Of a stretch of 64,000 nucleotides of DNA, positions 1-14,614 are shown in pieces. Source of the stretch: Punctularia strigosozonata HHB-11173 SS5 (Eukaryota; Basidiomycota; Agaricomycetes; Corticiales; Punctulariaceae). How positions within the stretch are numbered: position 1 is the first letter of the stretch; every line of letters starts with the position of its first letter. The stretch covers positions 118,316 to 182,315 of the forward strand of contig NW_006767440.1 of assembly GCF_000264995.1 (NCBI RefSeq). The letters are read 5' to 3'. The notes beneath the pieces are model-generated. The model made no database searches and was not told the origin of the DNA. It saw only the letters and a program-made list of their open reading frames with translations. The position numbers and the translations under genes were made by a program.

Positions 1-384
1 GATGTTCATAGTCATTCATCTACGAGTTGCTCAGAGTACACGTCTTCATTACCCGCCCTGCGTCTCCGAGTGATAGATCATGCCAACACCCCACGTCGAG
101 TACATGAAAGACTCGTCAATACCGCGCACATGTCCGAACATCATATTGCATTCTTGACATATCGCTGGCAGGGTACGACAAAGGCTGCCACTATCTCCCA
201 GCCTCACTCCACTCTCGTCCAATCAGTCCAAAGCGTGCAGCTTATTGGCCTCGTAAGCCACATCCGGCTGCAATGGAAACACCGTAGACAACTGCTCGCG
301 ATACATGTATATCACGAAAATCATCGTGCTCTATGACACCACGTCACGTCAGCCACATCCACATGCAGCAGAGCGGGTGCGTAC
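1..384. other. 3' flank, no gene seen
   Basis: This is sequence beyond the stop codon of the DUF2235-WD40 gene. Short open frames on both strands have no recognisable domain. I see no tRNA, repeat or coding pattern here. Confidence 0.5.
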
Positions 385-3300
385 TCAAGCATTAGCCTCC
401 ATCGCTTCTACATCCCACACCTTCACAAGGTTGTCGTCGCCGCCAGAAACGACACGTTTGCCATCGGGCATGAACGCGACAGACAGGACTCCTACATGCG
501 CCTGCCACGGCCCCACCACAGTCCTTCTCGTCTGCGCATCCCATATCCGGATCGTACCATCATACGAGCCAGAGACGATGCGGCTCCCGGTGGCATCCGG
601 CGAGAATGCTACAGAGGTAACCGGAGCGGTGTGCCCTCGCAAGGGACCCAAAACCGTCTCACCCGTCTGCGCGTCCCAGACTCGGATTGTACTGTTGTAT
701 GAACCCGAGACGATGCGTCTGCCATCGGGTGAGTATGCAACTGCCATAACCGAGCCATCGTGAACTTCCAGCGGCTCTCGGATGGTCCTGTGCGTCTCCG
801 CGTCCCAAATGCGGACCCTTACCGATCGGAGACGATGTGCTTGCTGTCGAGTGAGAAGGCGACGGAGTTCACCCCAGAGTCGACGGTGCATTCGCCGATG
901 GACTGCCTTGTGTTCATGTCCCAGATTTTGAGTATGCCGTCTTGGCAACCCGAGACGATGCGCTCGCCATTGGGGGAGAATGCCACGGACCACACCGAAT
1001 CCGAATGGCCGAGTAACGGCTGCCCCTCCTGTTGCCCGGTCTCAGAGTCCCATAGGCGAATGGAACGGTCGCGTGAGCCCGAAGCTAGGAGTTTTCCGTG
1101 GGGGGAGAATGCGACGGAGAACACTACATCCGTGTGGCCCATGAGTGGACCGACCATCGCTTCGCCCGTAACTGCATTCCAGATCCGAATCGTCTTGTCC
1201 CAGGAACCCGAGGCAATCCGCGAACCATCAGCGGAGACCGCAACCGAAGACACGCTGCTGTCATGGCCTTGGAGCGGCGGTAACCTCAAGTCTGTTCCTC
1301 GCGCGCAGGGTCAGCAATCGGACGCGTAGAAAACCATAATTTCGTACAATTGCAGAATACACGGTTGATCATGGCCACCGCGCGGAGTATTTGCGGATTT
1401 CCTGTGTCCGCACCAGCGAGCAGGCGCGAAATCTCAGGTGCTGTGTATTGCGTCGCGTCTGGAGGAAGAGAGCGGAATGCACTAAGAGCAAGAATCACGT
1501 CCGCGATGCGCTGCCGCTCTTCTTTCAAGTAAGTCTCGCCCTCGGGCCGTGAAGTCCTCAAGGCGCCGAATAGGTCGCTTGCCGCATTAGGGGTATCGAT
1601 GATCGATTGTCTTCCATTTTCTATGATGGATGAAGATGATGGTTTCAACGCTTGCCCGGCTCACAGTTTGTGACACTCGCCTGAGGACGCTAGCGTGAAA
1701 AGAACATTACGTTGTGCTTCAGACAAGTTTCCCATCTTGAGCGTGTTCACGAGCGATACTGCACTTTGAAATATATCGCTCTCTAGCGCACTGGGCTTTC
1801 TCTTCTTGAGGGACGACGGTTCCCATTCCCAACCCTTTGGCAGGATAGCCATGGGGCGGTAAGGTTTGTTGTCAGTCCATTTATCGAGCTGGGAGAATAC
1901 AGATTCGTGAATCATCTGGCCGTGCATAACTTGGCGCGCGGCACAGAGGTGAGGAGGCCTAATGAGCACATGATGCAAGATAAAGAATGTTCAATACTGC
2001 GGGATATCGTAAACTTACCAGCGTCGGGTGTGCTCGTTATCCTTGGTGGGATCATACGAAAGTCTACGAAGTGGCATGCCTTCGAGTAGTCTCCAAAACC
2101 AGTTCATCGAGTGATGAGGAGAGAAATTTTGCCATTTCCCTATGAATGGCTCCATCCGAACGCCAGACAGAAGAGCTTCGTAGGTCATCCATTGCAAAGC
2201 AGGCCCAAAGCGGTCCAGTTTCGTGTTTTCATCGTTACCTCCACCGCTTCGCATCGGGTTCAGCCTGTTAACCTGCCACATAGGATTGCGAAAAACGTAC
2301 ATATCAGAATGAGATCCTGCAAACCAGACTTCCTTGACGTCGCCTTGGCGCTTGTCCCTAGCGGACGGATCCGAACGACCCTTCTCGGCACTTCTATCGA
2401 GGCCGGCACTGGTAGATGGTGTATCTTGCCTGTTTGACTCAGGCTCTGTGCGTGGCCCGTGACCTCCGTTGGCATATTCGGGCAAGAATTTTACCCGGAG
2501 CTCGTCCAGAGCAAGAGCGTGACGGAAGATGCACACGTGCGTCATGCCGGTCGTGGTCTCTGGAAGACCGGGTCCACGGGCAAAGCCGATCGACGAAACC
2601 GTGTCCCTGTATGGAGTAACTCATCTGAGCAAAGTGCAGAAAAAATGTAGCTCACCAGGCTCCGACAAAATGAACATTGACGTTACGTTGGGAGAGCGCC
2701 TTTTTGAAGCGTTCGCTGAGCTCCAAGGCCTCCTCGACGTGTTTAGGGCTCCGTTTGAACCACAGGAAAGGTTTTGGTAGCGGTGACGACTTGTCAGCCA
2801 CCTGCGGCGAATCTTGTTGACCGGACTCCGACGCGACGTTCTCGTCCTCCTTCTTCGCTCCAGGCTTGGCAATGTCCACTTTCCGTCCTTGACCGGCCGT
2901 AGTCGCAATGTAAAGTTCGTATGCGCTACGAACATCTAAGTGAATCCCGCCAAGAAACTAGCACCGGCCGTGGGTTATTTGACGTACAATTCTATTTGTT
3001 CATTGTTTCCTTTGTGAAGGAGGCCGACCTACGAGCATATTAGGTTATGTCTCTTCAACGTCCCTCCATAATGAATATTTACCGTCATGATCATGCCCGC
3101 AATAACGCGAATCTGATAAGCACCGCGCGAGAACCCTTATGACGAATGATGAGGACAGAACGTATAGCCGTCACGTAAGTCTGTGTGCTTCACCGAATAG
3201 ATAGATCTTGTCCCCGGGCTTGTAGTTCTCGGAAAGCCATTGATACGCGCTCAGAACAATCTTTTTGAAGTTCCTGGAGTACCGAAGGTCTCGTCACAGG

Positions 3301-3813
3301 GTAGATACAACGGATATCAAATGCATAACTTACCAGGCGATCGCCAGATCCACCTTGTTAGTGAAGCCCTGCTTCCAATACGATGGATACCACTTCGACT
3401 CCTTCACGTATGTGCCTATGCCACTGTTGTAGTAAGTGAGCTGATTCTCGTCTTTGATGAGACGGCTGTATAGTTCGACGACATGAGAGTTCTATGGTTC
3501 GCGTCAGCACGGTTGACAGAAATGCCACGATGTTCAACGTGTCCAACCGTACCTTCTTGCCGAACTGATTAGCCGTGCCATCGATGCACACCACGAGGTT
3601 TCTCCCGGTAGCAGGGGTTGAACACTGGCACGGCCGATTCGAGGATTGATTGGCGGAGGGGAGGCCGTCCGCAACTGGACGTGTCTTGTCGACAGGTGCG
3701 GAAGGCAAATCTTCGGCGCCTATTGGAATGACTTCAATCTCGGGTGAGCGATCTGCGGTACGGGGTCCATAGGCGCCTAGCGGCTGCGATAGACCAGGGT
3801 CGGAATCAGACAT
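385..3813 (-). CDS. DUF2235 (Tle1-like) alpha/beta hydrolase fused to a C-terminal WD40 propeller
   Basis: The N-terminal half is a DUF2235 domain, a family related to bacterial T6SS Tle1 phospholipases. It shows the [12 protein letters not shown] start, a nucleophile elbow GFSRGAYQ near 3140, a VWFAGSHSD-[intron]-GGG block near 2300, and the [14 protein letters not shown] tail near 1940. A short helical linker follows, then WD40 repeats with [12 protein letters not shown]-type signatures from about 1280 to 385. About a dozen introns are needed. I chose the ATG at 3813 (MSDSDPG) over the in-frame ATG at 3888 because a TATA-like box lies at 3901-3909 and would place transcription start between them. 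One WD repeat (around 820) is out of frame unless a 131 nt intron at 692-822 is removed. The substrate is unknown; a lipase-like role is family inference. The alternative is two adjacent genes, but the frames join by plausible splices. Confidence 0.8.
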
Positions 3814-3900
3814 GATGGTCAGGCGAAGTCTGTGCAGCGAGAGGGCGTTGACGACAGAGGAGGGCGAAGGGGCAAGCCGTGAGTGCACTCGCGTCGGTGG

Positions 3901-3909
3901 GTATATAAT
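3901..3909 (-). promoter_or_regulatory. TATA-like box of the DUF2235-WD40 gene
   Basis: TATATA-containing stretch on the minus strand, about 90 nt upstream of the chosen start at 3813 and only about 15 nt upstream of the alternative ATG at 3888. Its position favours the downstream start. Confidence 0.45.
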
Positions 3910-4949
3910 GAGCGCTGTTACAGCGTTCTCGACACGCGCTGTTCATGCCATCTGTAGGTCGATATGAGTGGAATCATCACGAGGAGACAGCGAGGCGTCG
4001 TTGGGGGTTTACGCGGCGGTCGGCGGCGGTCGGCGTGCGCATCGGTTGAAGCTATCTGAATTGGACATAGCGTCTCATGGCGGTAGCGTGTATACTACGC
4101 CGATATGGACGGGCAAATTTGGCCTCATATAGTTTAATACCGTGACCTAGGCAGTGCTCGAAGCGCGACATGAGGTTAGAGGCGTAATCATGGGCTCACC
4201 AGAAGGCATGTCAAGCAGGTCTACGCATGCATTCGGGCCTTCTCTGAGGCATATGATGAACAATAAACACGATAAACGCTCTTCCTGGGCGTGAAGAGAA
4301 TGCGAAAGCTCTTTCACTCCACGCCCATGCCGCATGTCGAGGCAGGTTCGAGTGACTACCGACAAGTGATTGAACTCAGATAAGAATCCGAAGTGCGGCG
4401 CAACGGTGGGACGGCTACTAGTTTGTAGGTATGTATAAGGACGTGACCCCCAGTAGTAGCTAGGACACGGACCTGTTGAATGCACGAGCAAGTGCGACAA
4501 GGCCATCCTTTCATCTACGCGACACGGCAAGTTCCAAGTCTGGCTCGATGATAGTATGGGCTCGCACATGCTTGATTAGGAATCCGTAAGTTGGCTAGCG
4601 TTGAGGAGGCATGGATCGTGAGCCGAATGTTCCTTGATCAGTCAGCAGACACGGGTAAGCAGACGACAAAGTGACGAAGAACTCCATGCCCGATTTGCAG
4701 CATGGCAATCGCGAAACAGAACCATGGGAGAATGCTGAGATACATCCTATGTTCGTGGAATCCACTGCAGCGTTACATACATGTTTGCATGCGATGATCG
4801 ACAGAAATACATACAACGACCCCAGTGGGGCATGTCGGTCAGGGACTTCGGCGATGGTTGAAACACCACCCTGTTGGACGCAGGCGCTTGATCCTCAATA
4901 TATCGCATGCCACATGTTTGCAGTACGAGGGAGAACAAATCGCCAGTCA
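3910..4949. other. Intergenic region, no gene seen
   Basis: About 1 kb between the DUF2235-WD40 promoter and the 3' end of YJU2. Open frames of up to 140 codons exist on the minus strand but have no domain-like pattern or splice-linked continuation. A short GC-rich repeated motif (cggcggtcgg, twice) lies near 4014-4035. Confidence 0.5.
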
Positions 4950-5998
4950 TCAGACCTTGACCGCCTTGCTCTTCCCAATCTTGATCCCAAGCGATTTCTT
5001 CGCGTCCATCTTCTTCTTCTTCGCGGCGTGCAGTTCCGACACTTTGCTCGAGATGAGCTCCTTTGCAGAATCGGGAAGAAGAGCGTGAAGGTCCGGTTCG
5101 GCACCGTCCGCTTTGCGCTTGACGGTGAGCTGCCGTACTTGAGGCTGCGAAGCGGACGAGGAAGCGACGGGCGGTGTCGTGGACGGTGACGCCTCCGAGT
5201 CCGGACTTGAAGATGACTGAGCTGCCGCAGCCAGAGTTGAAGGCCCGGGACCGGCAACAGGCGCGCTGGACGAGCCCGGCAACGCTACCTTGGAGAACAC
5301 CTGCCGCACGAGCTTCTCATCTTCCTCCTCCTCTTCTCTCCGTTTCCTCTCCTCCTCCGTCTCCACCTCACCCTTCCGTATCCGCGCCACCATGTCGACC
5401 TCCATCCCCGGGCCACCCTCGACGAGATCCTTGTTCGCGCGCCGCTCGTTCCGGGCGTTACGCGCGCGGATGTCCTGCAGAGCATCGAGGATGTCCATCT
5501 CGCGCTTGGAGTCAACCGTCCGGTTCTCGAGCGCCTTCATCGGGTTGTTCTCCTCCTCCTCCAGCTTAGCCAGCCGGTCGATCTCCTCCTTCTCGCCCTC
5601 CTCTCGCCACGGCTCGAAGTTGCGGGAGGCACCGTGCTCGGCGGCGTAGTCGGTGTTCTTCGGATCGGTCTTGAACGTGATCTCAGCCGAACATAATGTA
5701 CTGGGTTGCAGTGAGACGGTCAGTCGGACGACGCAGCGTCAGGCTCTGGGGAAACGCACCATTTAATGTAGAACCGGAAGATCTTGATGCCATAGTAGTC
5801 CTCACCCTCGACCGTCTCCTTGCGAGCGTTGAACTTTTTGCCCTTGTAAATATACTCCCCACAAGTGTTGCAGCGCATAGAGAAGGGCGCCATGAGACGA
5901 ACGACCTGCTGCTTGTTCTTCACGCCCTTGCGGCGGGGGATGAGGGACGGGTCGAAGTCCGGCGGGAAATATTTGTTGAGGACTTTGCGTTCAGCCAT
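4950..5998 (-). CDS. YJU2: Splicing factor YJU2 / CWC16 (CCDC94 family)
   Basis: The product is a spliceosome factor that joins around the first catalytic step (family knowledge for yeast Yju2 and human YJU2/CCDC94). It starts [18 protein letters not shown] and carries the zinc-binding pairs [21 protein letters not shown] and, across the intron, [16 protein letters not shown] single clear intron at 5701-5759 splits the second Cys pair and has gtgcgt and cag borders. The C-terminal half is a charged coiled coil ([17 protein letters not shown]), then a Ser/Pro-rich linker, ending in a lysine-rich tail. Length of about 330 aa fits the family. It is divergent from DHX35, another spliceosomal gene, with 193 bp between start codons. 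Confidence 0.95.
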
Positions 5999-6191
5999 GT
6001 TGGATCAAGACGAAAATTCGGAAGAGAAGTCAGAGGGCGAGGAGGTCAGGAATGGGGATGGTCAACGAAGGAGGCTGAGTGACCGTCTGCGACGATCGAC
6101 TCAAGTGCGCCACCGTTTGCTCGGGTTAGGGTTACAGTGCCGATTCCGGCAATCCGAAGTCGCGGCTCGGGCTCGCTTGTCTCTGCACGCC
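5999..6191. promoter_or_regulatory. Bidirectional promoter of YJU2 and DHX35, with telomere-like box
   Basis: These 193 bp separate the two divergent start codons, so they must hold both promoters. The stretch GGGTTAGGGTTA at 6123-6134 contains a perfect TTAGGG followed by TTA. That is the fungal telomere repeat and the core of Tbf1/telobox sites known from promoters of RNA-processing genes in other fungi. The regulatory role is inference. Confidence 0.5.
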
Positions 6192-9128
<2,937 letters not shown>

Positions 9129-9352
9129 TCAAAGCTCCATTCTCGACGTTAGCGATGAAACAACAGCAAACATGGATGTTAATTCAAGGCGGCAGGGGCG
9201 ATATTAAAGTACAAAAAAAAGAGTATATATCCGTGACAGCAGCGCGTGTCTACATTTTTATGTGCAATCGTAGCAAGGTCATTGGATCGTATAGCGCATT
9301 GTATCTCGCAACAGCGAAATGAACAAATTATTGAGCACTCATGAGCAGTCCT

Positions 9353-12014
9353 CTAGAACCATTTGCTGGGCTTGAGGCCAATCTTGTCTAGCACGCCCTT
9401 GAAGCTCTGGGGCACGAACGCGCCGATGGCGGTCGACCACCCGAGCTTGACCGGCGTTCCCTTGATCTCCAAGCTGGCGAAAGCATCGTCTGAGTAAAGC
9501 GACACCAGTCGAAGGACATGTCAGGAACGTACTGGTATGCGGGTCGGCCGTCGGCCACCATCTCGAGCTTCACGACGGGGTGGTCGAGATCCCTGGTGTC
9601 GACCTCGATCGCGGACCTGCAGCCCGTTCGTCATGGTCAGCAGTGAATCCACGGGAACGCCAGCCAGAGGAGTCGCTGACCACTTATAGTTGCCCACGGG
9701 GATGTACTTTAGCACCACCTCCTTCGGCACGGTCTCCTCCACCGTCTGCACCACCTCCTCCCCTTCCGCCGTCGTATTCATCACCGTCCTGAACCGCTTC
9801 ACCGTCGCCTCGCTGCGCGGCTTGAGCGTGCGCACGAGCGGGACGTAGAACATGCTCAGCGGGCTCGTGCTGATCTCGAGCACCGGGTGCTGGCCGGGCG
9901 CGTCGTGTTCCGGGTTGAACTGGATCGCGCCGAACTCGTGCCGGTCGCCGGAGAGGACGACGATGTTGGGGACGGTGTGGAGGACGGAGAGGAGCGCGGC
10001 TTTCTCGGAGGGGAATCCGGCCCAGGAGTCGGTCTGGGCTTCGTACGTCCACAGGGAGGTGAAGGGCACGGAGGAGACGATGAACTTGAACGTCGCCGTG
10101 CCGTTGACCTGCGCGCAGTGGTATCGTGAGCCGTCTTTCGACGGCAAGGATTATGGGGGGGGGGGTGAACGTACCTTGGCCAGCCAGTCGTACAGCGCGG
10201 TGAGCTGCTCGTCGCCGAGCATGGTGCGCTCCTCGGGCTCGCTGTGCTCCGGGTCGGTCCGGTACGCGCGCGTGTCCATGACGAAGAACGCGACGTCGGC
10301 GTAGCGGAAGTCGTAGTAGTTCTTGCCGGGCCCTTTCACGACGGACGAGGTCGAGGCGTCGTAGTTGGCCTGGTGGTTGTAGAGGTCGTACGCGTCCGAG
10401 GCGTTCGGGAAGGGCGGCGCGGAAAAGTTGGCCTCGCCCGCGAAATTGTTGATGAACTCGTGGTCGTCGTAGACGTGGAAGATGGCTGGAGTGGAACGTC
10501 AACGCCGGGTTGAGGCTGGAGAGGTACTGGAGAGAACGCACGAAGCTGCTCGTAGACCTTGCGGAAGCTAGGCGAGTTGTAGTTGCGCCGGTACAGACGG
10601 CGGTAGGCTTCCTTGTCATCGCCGAAGTAAAGCGGTACTAGAAGTCAAGACTTTCAGCATATGGCCGCATCCTGAGGTGATCTTGCCCACCATCGGCATA
10701 GATGAAATCGCCAAGGAACAGCATAAACTCTGTAGCCGGTGGAGGGGTTGCAACCGGCGATGATGGAGCAACCGCGGTGCTAGTAGGCTTCTCCGAGCTG
10801 ACGGTAGAAGCTTGAGTTGTAGACGCCTCGGTTGCAACAGTGCTCGATAAAGACGACGCCGACGTCTTAAGGTCGCTCAGCATCTCGTCGACGATGGCCG
10901 ATGCCTCCTCCAAGGGATCCGCGACCTCCGCATCCACCTTGGTAGGAGGCGCCGACGTCGCAGGTCGCTTCGGCCACAGATAATCCGCGAGCAGGTCGAA
11001 ACCCTTGATCGTGCGCCCCTGGAAGGGCATGTAGGGGAAGTTGGGCTTGACGCAGGAGGAGACGACGAAGCGGAAGTGCGAGCCGGCGGGGTAGCGCGGG
11101 TCGGGGAAGGTGCGGAACGCGACGGGTAACGGCGGGTAGGCGCGCGCGGTGCCGTTCAGGTGCGCGAGGCGGTACTCGTAGATCGTGGACGGGTACAGGC
11201 CGGAGAGGCGCGCGGTGGCGACCCAGTCGTGCTCGGCGGCGAGGCTCACGATCGGCCCGTCTTTCCAGCCCGCGGAGGCGTCGGGCGAGGCGGAGAGGGC
11301 GGTGGGGACCTGGCGCCATTGCACGCGGACCTCGTTCAGGCGCTCGTCGACGGCGTCGACGATGTCGGAGGCGGTGTTGTTTCCGGCGGCGGCGGGGAGG
11401 GACGCTTTGGGTGCTTTGGGCGGCGGGTAGCGGACGACGATCTTGGCGCCGTCGGGGTATACGGCGCCGACGCGGGTAAAGGTGACGTCATGGGCGGGGT
11501 CGAAGTACGGGGCGAAGGTGAGGTCGACGGCGGCGAGGAGGAAGAGGGTGTTGATGGCGAGGTTGAGCAGGCGTTGGCGCTTGACGGGGGTCGGGAGGCC
11601 GAGGAGGATGCTACGGATGGAGTCGGGCTCTTTGGGCTGAAAATACGGCAGTCAGCTTCGCCGTAAAGCTAGTGCATATATTAACGCTGCGCACCCTCGC
11701 AGTTATAGAAGGCTCCGTCTTGTGCTCCGCCGCGCCATTGCCATTTGGCTCGGCCTTCTCCTCCGCCTTGACGGGCTTTTCGTCGACCACGACGTCAAAC
11801 GAGGCCGGGGCCGGCAGCAGCAGCCATGTCGCGAGGTATCCGAGATAGAGCGCGGGAAGGATTATCTCGCCGAGATGGTGGGGGAGCTATTCCGGACGTC
11901 AATATCCGACTGTGAGCGAAAGAGCTGGAGGGGACGGACCACTCGAAGAAAAAGAAAGGAGCATATCCTAAACGCATTGGAGAGGATGGTGTTTGCGTAT
12001 TCAACGAGAGCCAT
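9353..12014 (-). CDS. PhoD-like metallophosphatase with N-terminal membrane segment
   Basis: A PhoD-family phosphatase (alkaline phosphatase D type, binuclear metal centre). An N-terminal hydrophobic segment (near ILPALYLGYLATWLLLP) suggests a membrane anchor. After a linker come FRFVVSSCVKPNFPYMPFQG and the metal-ligand motifs LFLGDFIYADG (near 10700), YDDHEFINNFAG (near 10460), FFVMDTRAYRTD and VVLSGDRHEFGAIQF (near 9960). A Ser/Thr/Ala-rich low-complexity insertion sits at about 10750-10900. Clear introns include one ending the FIYADGG exon and one at about 10111-10174 that contains an 11-base C run. The last exon ends LKPSKWF. The first intron, after FLFLR, is less certain. Length of about 750 aa fits the fungal membrane PhoD group. 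Substrate cannot be told from sequence. Confidence 0.85.
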
Positions 12015-12075
12015 GGCGGGCGCACTCGTCGTCGTCGTCGTTTGCGGTCAGACGGGCACTCGTTGAGGATTGATG

Positions 12076-12408
12076 TCATGGCTCTCCGGCGCTTGCCGGA
12101 TCCTCGTCCACCTCCACCATTGCACGTCCACACGCCTGCTGGTCGAGCATCTTGATGTCATGACCAAACGTTTGTCGAATATACGGCAGGCTTGCTTTGT
12201 CCACCAGTTCTTCGACTCGGAACGCTTCAATAGGTCGACGACAAATCGGGACGGCACCTTTACGAACCGGCCCACGCCTGCCCAACGGAGAATCTTGAAG
12301 CTTCAAAATCAGCCGCCCAGACCAGAATACTCCGAGCTCACTCATGATTGCATCGCATTGGCTGTCCTGCACCTCCTTGAGGATATACACCATCAGCGCG
12401 TGACCCAT
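12076..12408 (-). CDS. Hypothetical protein, unrecognised
   Basis: Open frame of 110 codons ending 62 nt upstream of the PhoD start on the same strand. I do not recognise a domain. The frame reads like coding sequence (SELGVFWSGRLILKLQDS; VDKASLPYIRQTFGHDIKML) and a second open frame just upstream (12338-12547) may be an earlier exon, with a possible start near 12608. It lies head to head with the GH71 gene. It could also be chance; the exon structure is unresolved. Confidence 0.3.
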   Translation of the reverse strand: MGHALMVYILKEVQDSQCDAIMSELGVFWSGRLILKLQDSPLGRRGPVRKGAVPICRRPIEAFRVEELVDKASLPYIRQTFGHDIKMLDQQACGRAMVEVDEDPASAGEP

Positions 12409-12591
12409 TCAGAGTCACTGCCGGGTCTTCGTGTCCGCCAGAAAGAACGCTGACCAGTTCGCAGCAAACCACTAGAGCATGCGCCTTGCCGATTCCGCTG
12501 AGCGCCGAATGGTCTTCCCTCGTCGGCTGCTCCGCAAGAGCACACACTCAGCGTCATCCCTCTGATCCTGCTACCATGCTTTCGGTAGTCG

Positions 12592-12599
12592 ATATAAGC
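12592..12599 (+). promoter_or_regulatory. TATA-like box of the GH71 gene
   Basis: ATATAAGC, about 52 nt upstream of the GH71 start codon, a normal distance for a strongly regulated fungal secreted-enzyme gene. Confidence 0.4.
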
Positions 12600-12649
12600 A
12601 GCGGACAACCTCCTTGAAGCCTCTCGCCCCTCCAGGGGATATCCTCACG

Positions 12650-14614
12650 ATGCACCAGCTCTCGGTCTCCATCGCTTTGATCCTCTGCTTAGCGGCGCAG
12701 CGTGTTCATTCCCAGCATGTCTTCGCTCATTTCATGGTGCGTTCGTTCTACTATACGATGGTCCTCCCGATCACTAAATCCGTTGCATGCCCAGGCGCAA
12801 AACTCGTATCCCTATTCTCCGTCAGACTGGCAAAGTGACATTTCTACCGCCGCGGGGATCGGTATCGACGGCTTCGGTACGACTCTCGCCCCACCTTGAC
12901 CGTCTCGCGTCAGAGCACTGACCAGTTTATCCAGCACTGAACATCGCCCAGAACGACTACGAGGTCGCGAAGATCGCGGATGCATACACGGTGGCGGAGG
13001 CGATGGACCCTCCTTTTCAGCTCTTCTACTCCTTCGACGCCAGTTACAGCTGGTCCGCGAGCGACATAGTCACCATCATCTCCAACCACGCGAGCAGCCC
13101 CAGCTCGTTCAAGTACGGAGACGCGCTGCTGGTCTCCACTTATAGCGGCGAGCAATATGGCAACGACTTCTGGACCGGGGTGAGAGCTCGCCCATTGCGC
13201 CTTGCAGAAACGCGCGGTTTCCCTGATGGTGCTATTTGCAGATAAAGCAGACCTTGGCGGACGACGGCATCACCGTCACGTTCGCCCCCGCGTTCACCAG
13301 CTACAGGGATCCGAGCCTCGCGAGCCAGCTCCTGAGCGACTTCCCGGTCATCGACGGCTTCTTCAACTGGTGGTCCTGGCCCCAAGACGTGCCGGACAAC
13401 TTGACGACCGCCACCGATGTCGCGTACCAGGCCGCGATCCAGCAGCGCAGCGGGCCGTACATCATGTGTGAGCGTGTGCATCGTACCGTCGTTCTCGTAC
13501 TTCGCCGACGAGGGTTCGGGCAGCGGTTTCGCCTTGGCAATTCAAGAATCTGGGCACGAGCGATACGGACTGGGTGGAGCAGAGCGACTACCTCTGGTTG
13601 TATAGGTGATCCGACCTCTTCATAGTCTTCAGGTGCTCGTGCTAAACTCCGTCTTCTAGATGGCAGCAAGCTATCGATCTCAAGCCAGACATCGTTGAGA
13701 TAGGTAAAAACATACTTTTCTGACGAATAGACACACTTCTGACTGAACGCTTGCGACAGTGACTTGGAACGACTATGCCGAGTCACGCACGTAGTCGCCC
13801 GCGTTCTCCGCGTTGACCCCAGGAGAGTTGATTCGCTGTTTCGTCAGACTACATCGGTGAGATCAACCCGAACGTCGATCTCGGCGACGACGCACCCAAC
13901 TACGTCGACGGGTTCCCGCACTCCGCCTGGAGAAACGTCGCGCAGTACTTCATCTCGTGGTACAAGACGGGCTCCGCCCCCGCCGTCTCAGTGCGTTCCC
14001 TCTGCGTCTTCTGCCTTTCTTATCGCTGACCCCGTCTCTGCTTTTTCCAGGATGACCAGATAGTATTCTGGTATAGGGCTCATCCGAAGGTCTGACGCCG
14101 CCCCCGTCCTGACAACACATAACCATGCTCACGCCTACGTGCCGATTTCCAGGTCGCCGCCTGCCCGGGCCTCCTCCCGCGCAACGCCGACTACCCCGCC
14201 GACGCCGTCTTCGCGCTCGCGCTCCTGAAGACGCCGTCCACGATCACGCTCGACATCGGCTCGAACCACTACCAGTGGGACGCCCAACCGGGCGCGAGCA
14301 TGGGCGCCGTCCCGTTCCCGACCGAGGACGCCCAGATCCCGTACTTCCAGATCATCCAGGGCGGGACCAAGGTCAAGGACGGGTACGGGTCCGTGTACGT
14401 CACGCAGACGGATTGCAACGTGCGTATTTTTTTCTTTGTCTCCTCTTTCGATTTATTTCCTTCTTCCCTGGGAACGCGACGAACCTGGGGGAGTTGGCAT
14501 CGGACGTTTCGTTTGTTTGTGGCGCCAACGTCTCTCGGCTCCGTCGCTGATCGCTGGCATGATTGATTGTTGCAGTACTACAATTTCAACCCGTTCGTCG
14601 GCCTCATCGCATAG
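12650..14614 (+). CDS. Secreted alpha-1,3-glucanase (mutanase), GH71
   Basis: Glycoside hydrolase family 71 enzymes cut alpha-1,3-glucan, a fungal cell-wall polymer. The product starts with a signal peptide (MHQLSVSIALILCLAAQRVHS), then HVFAHFM and, over several short exons, the family landmarks SDWQSDISTAAGIGIDGFALN, FQLFYSFDASYSWS, FAPAFTSYRDPS, IDGFFNWWSWP, DIVEIVTWNDYAES (near 13760) and PHSAWRNVAQYFISWYK. It ends NPFVGLIA. At least eight introns of 45-80 nt are needed. No alpha-glucan-binding module follows, so it is the short form of about 450 aa. Likely roles are wall remodelling, autolysis or attack on other fungi. The neighbouring genes do not suggest a cluster. Confidence 0.9.

Noticed and set aside
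819-1289. WD40 gene read as a truncated protein ending at the stop at 819
   Set aside because: A gtaagg donor overlaps the stop and a matching acceptor at 692 restores the frame, so an intron is as likely as a truncation. I kept one full gene and flagged the question.
12338-12608. Possible Alba-like domain in frames upstream of the hypothetical gene
   Set aside because: Resemblance is limited to a short hydrophobic stretch and the frames cannot be joined confidently; left as unrecognised.
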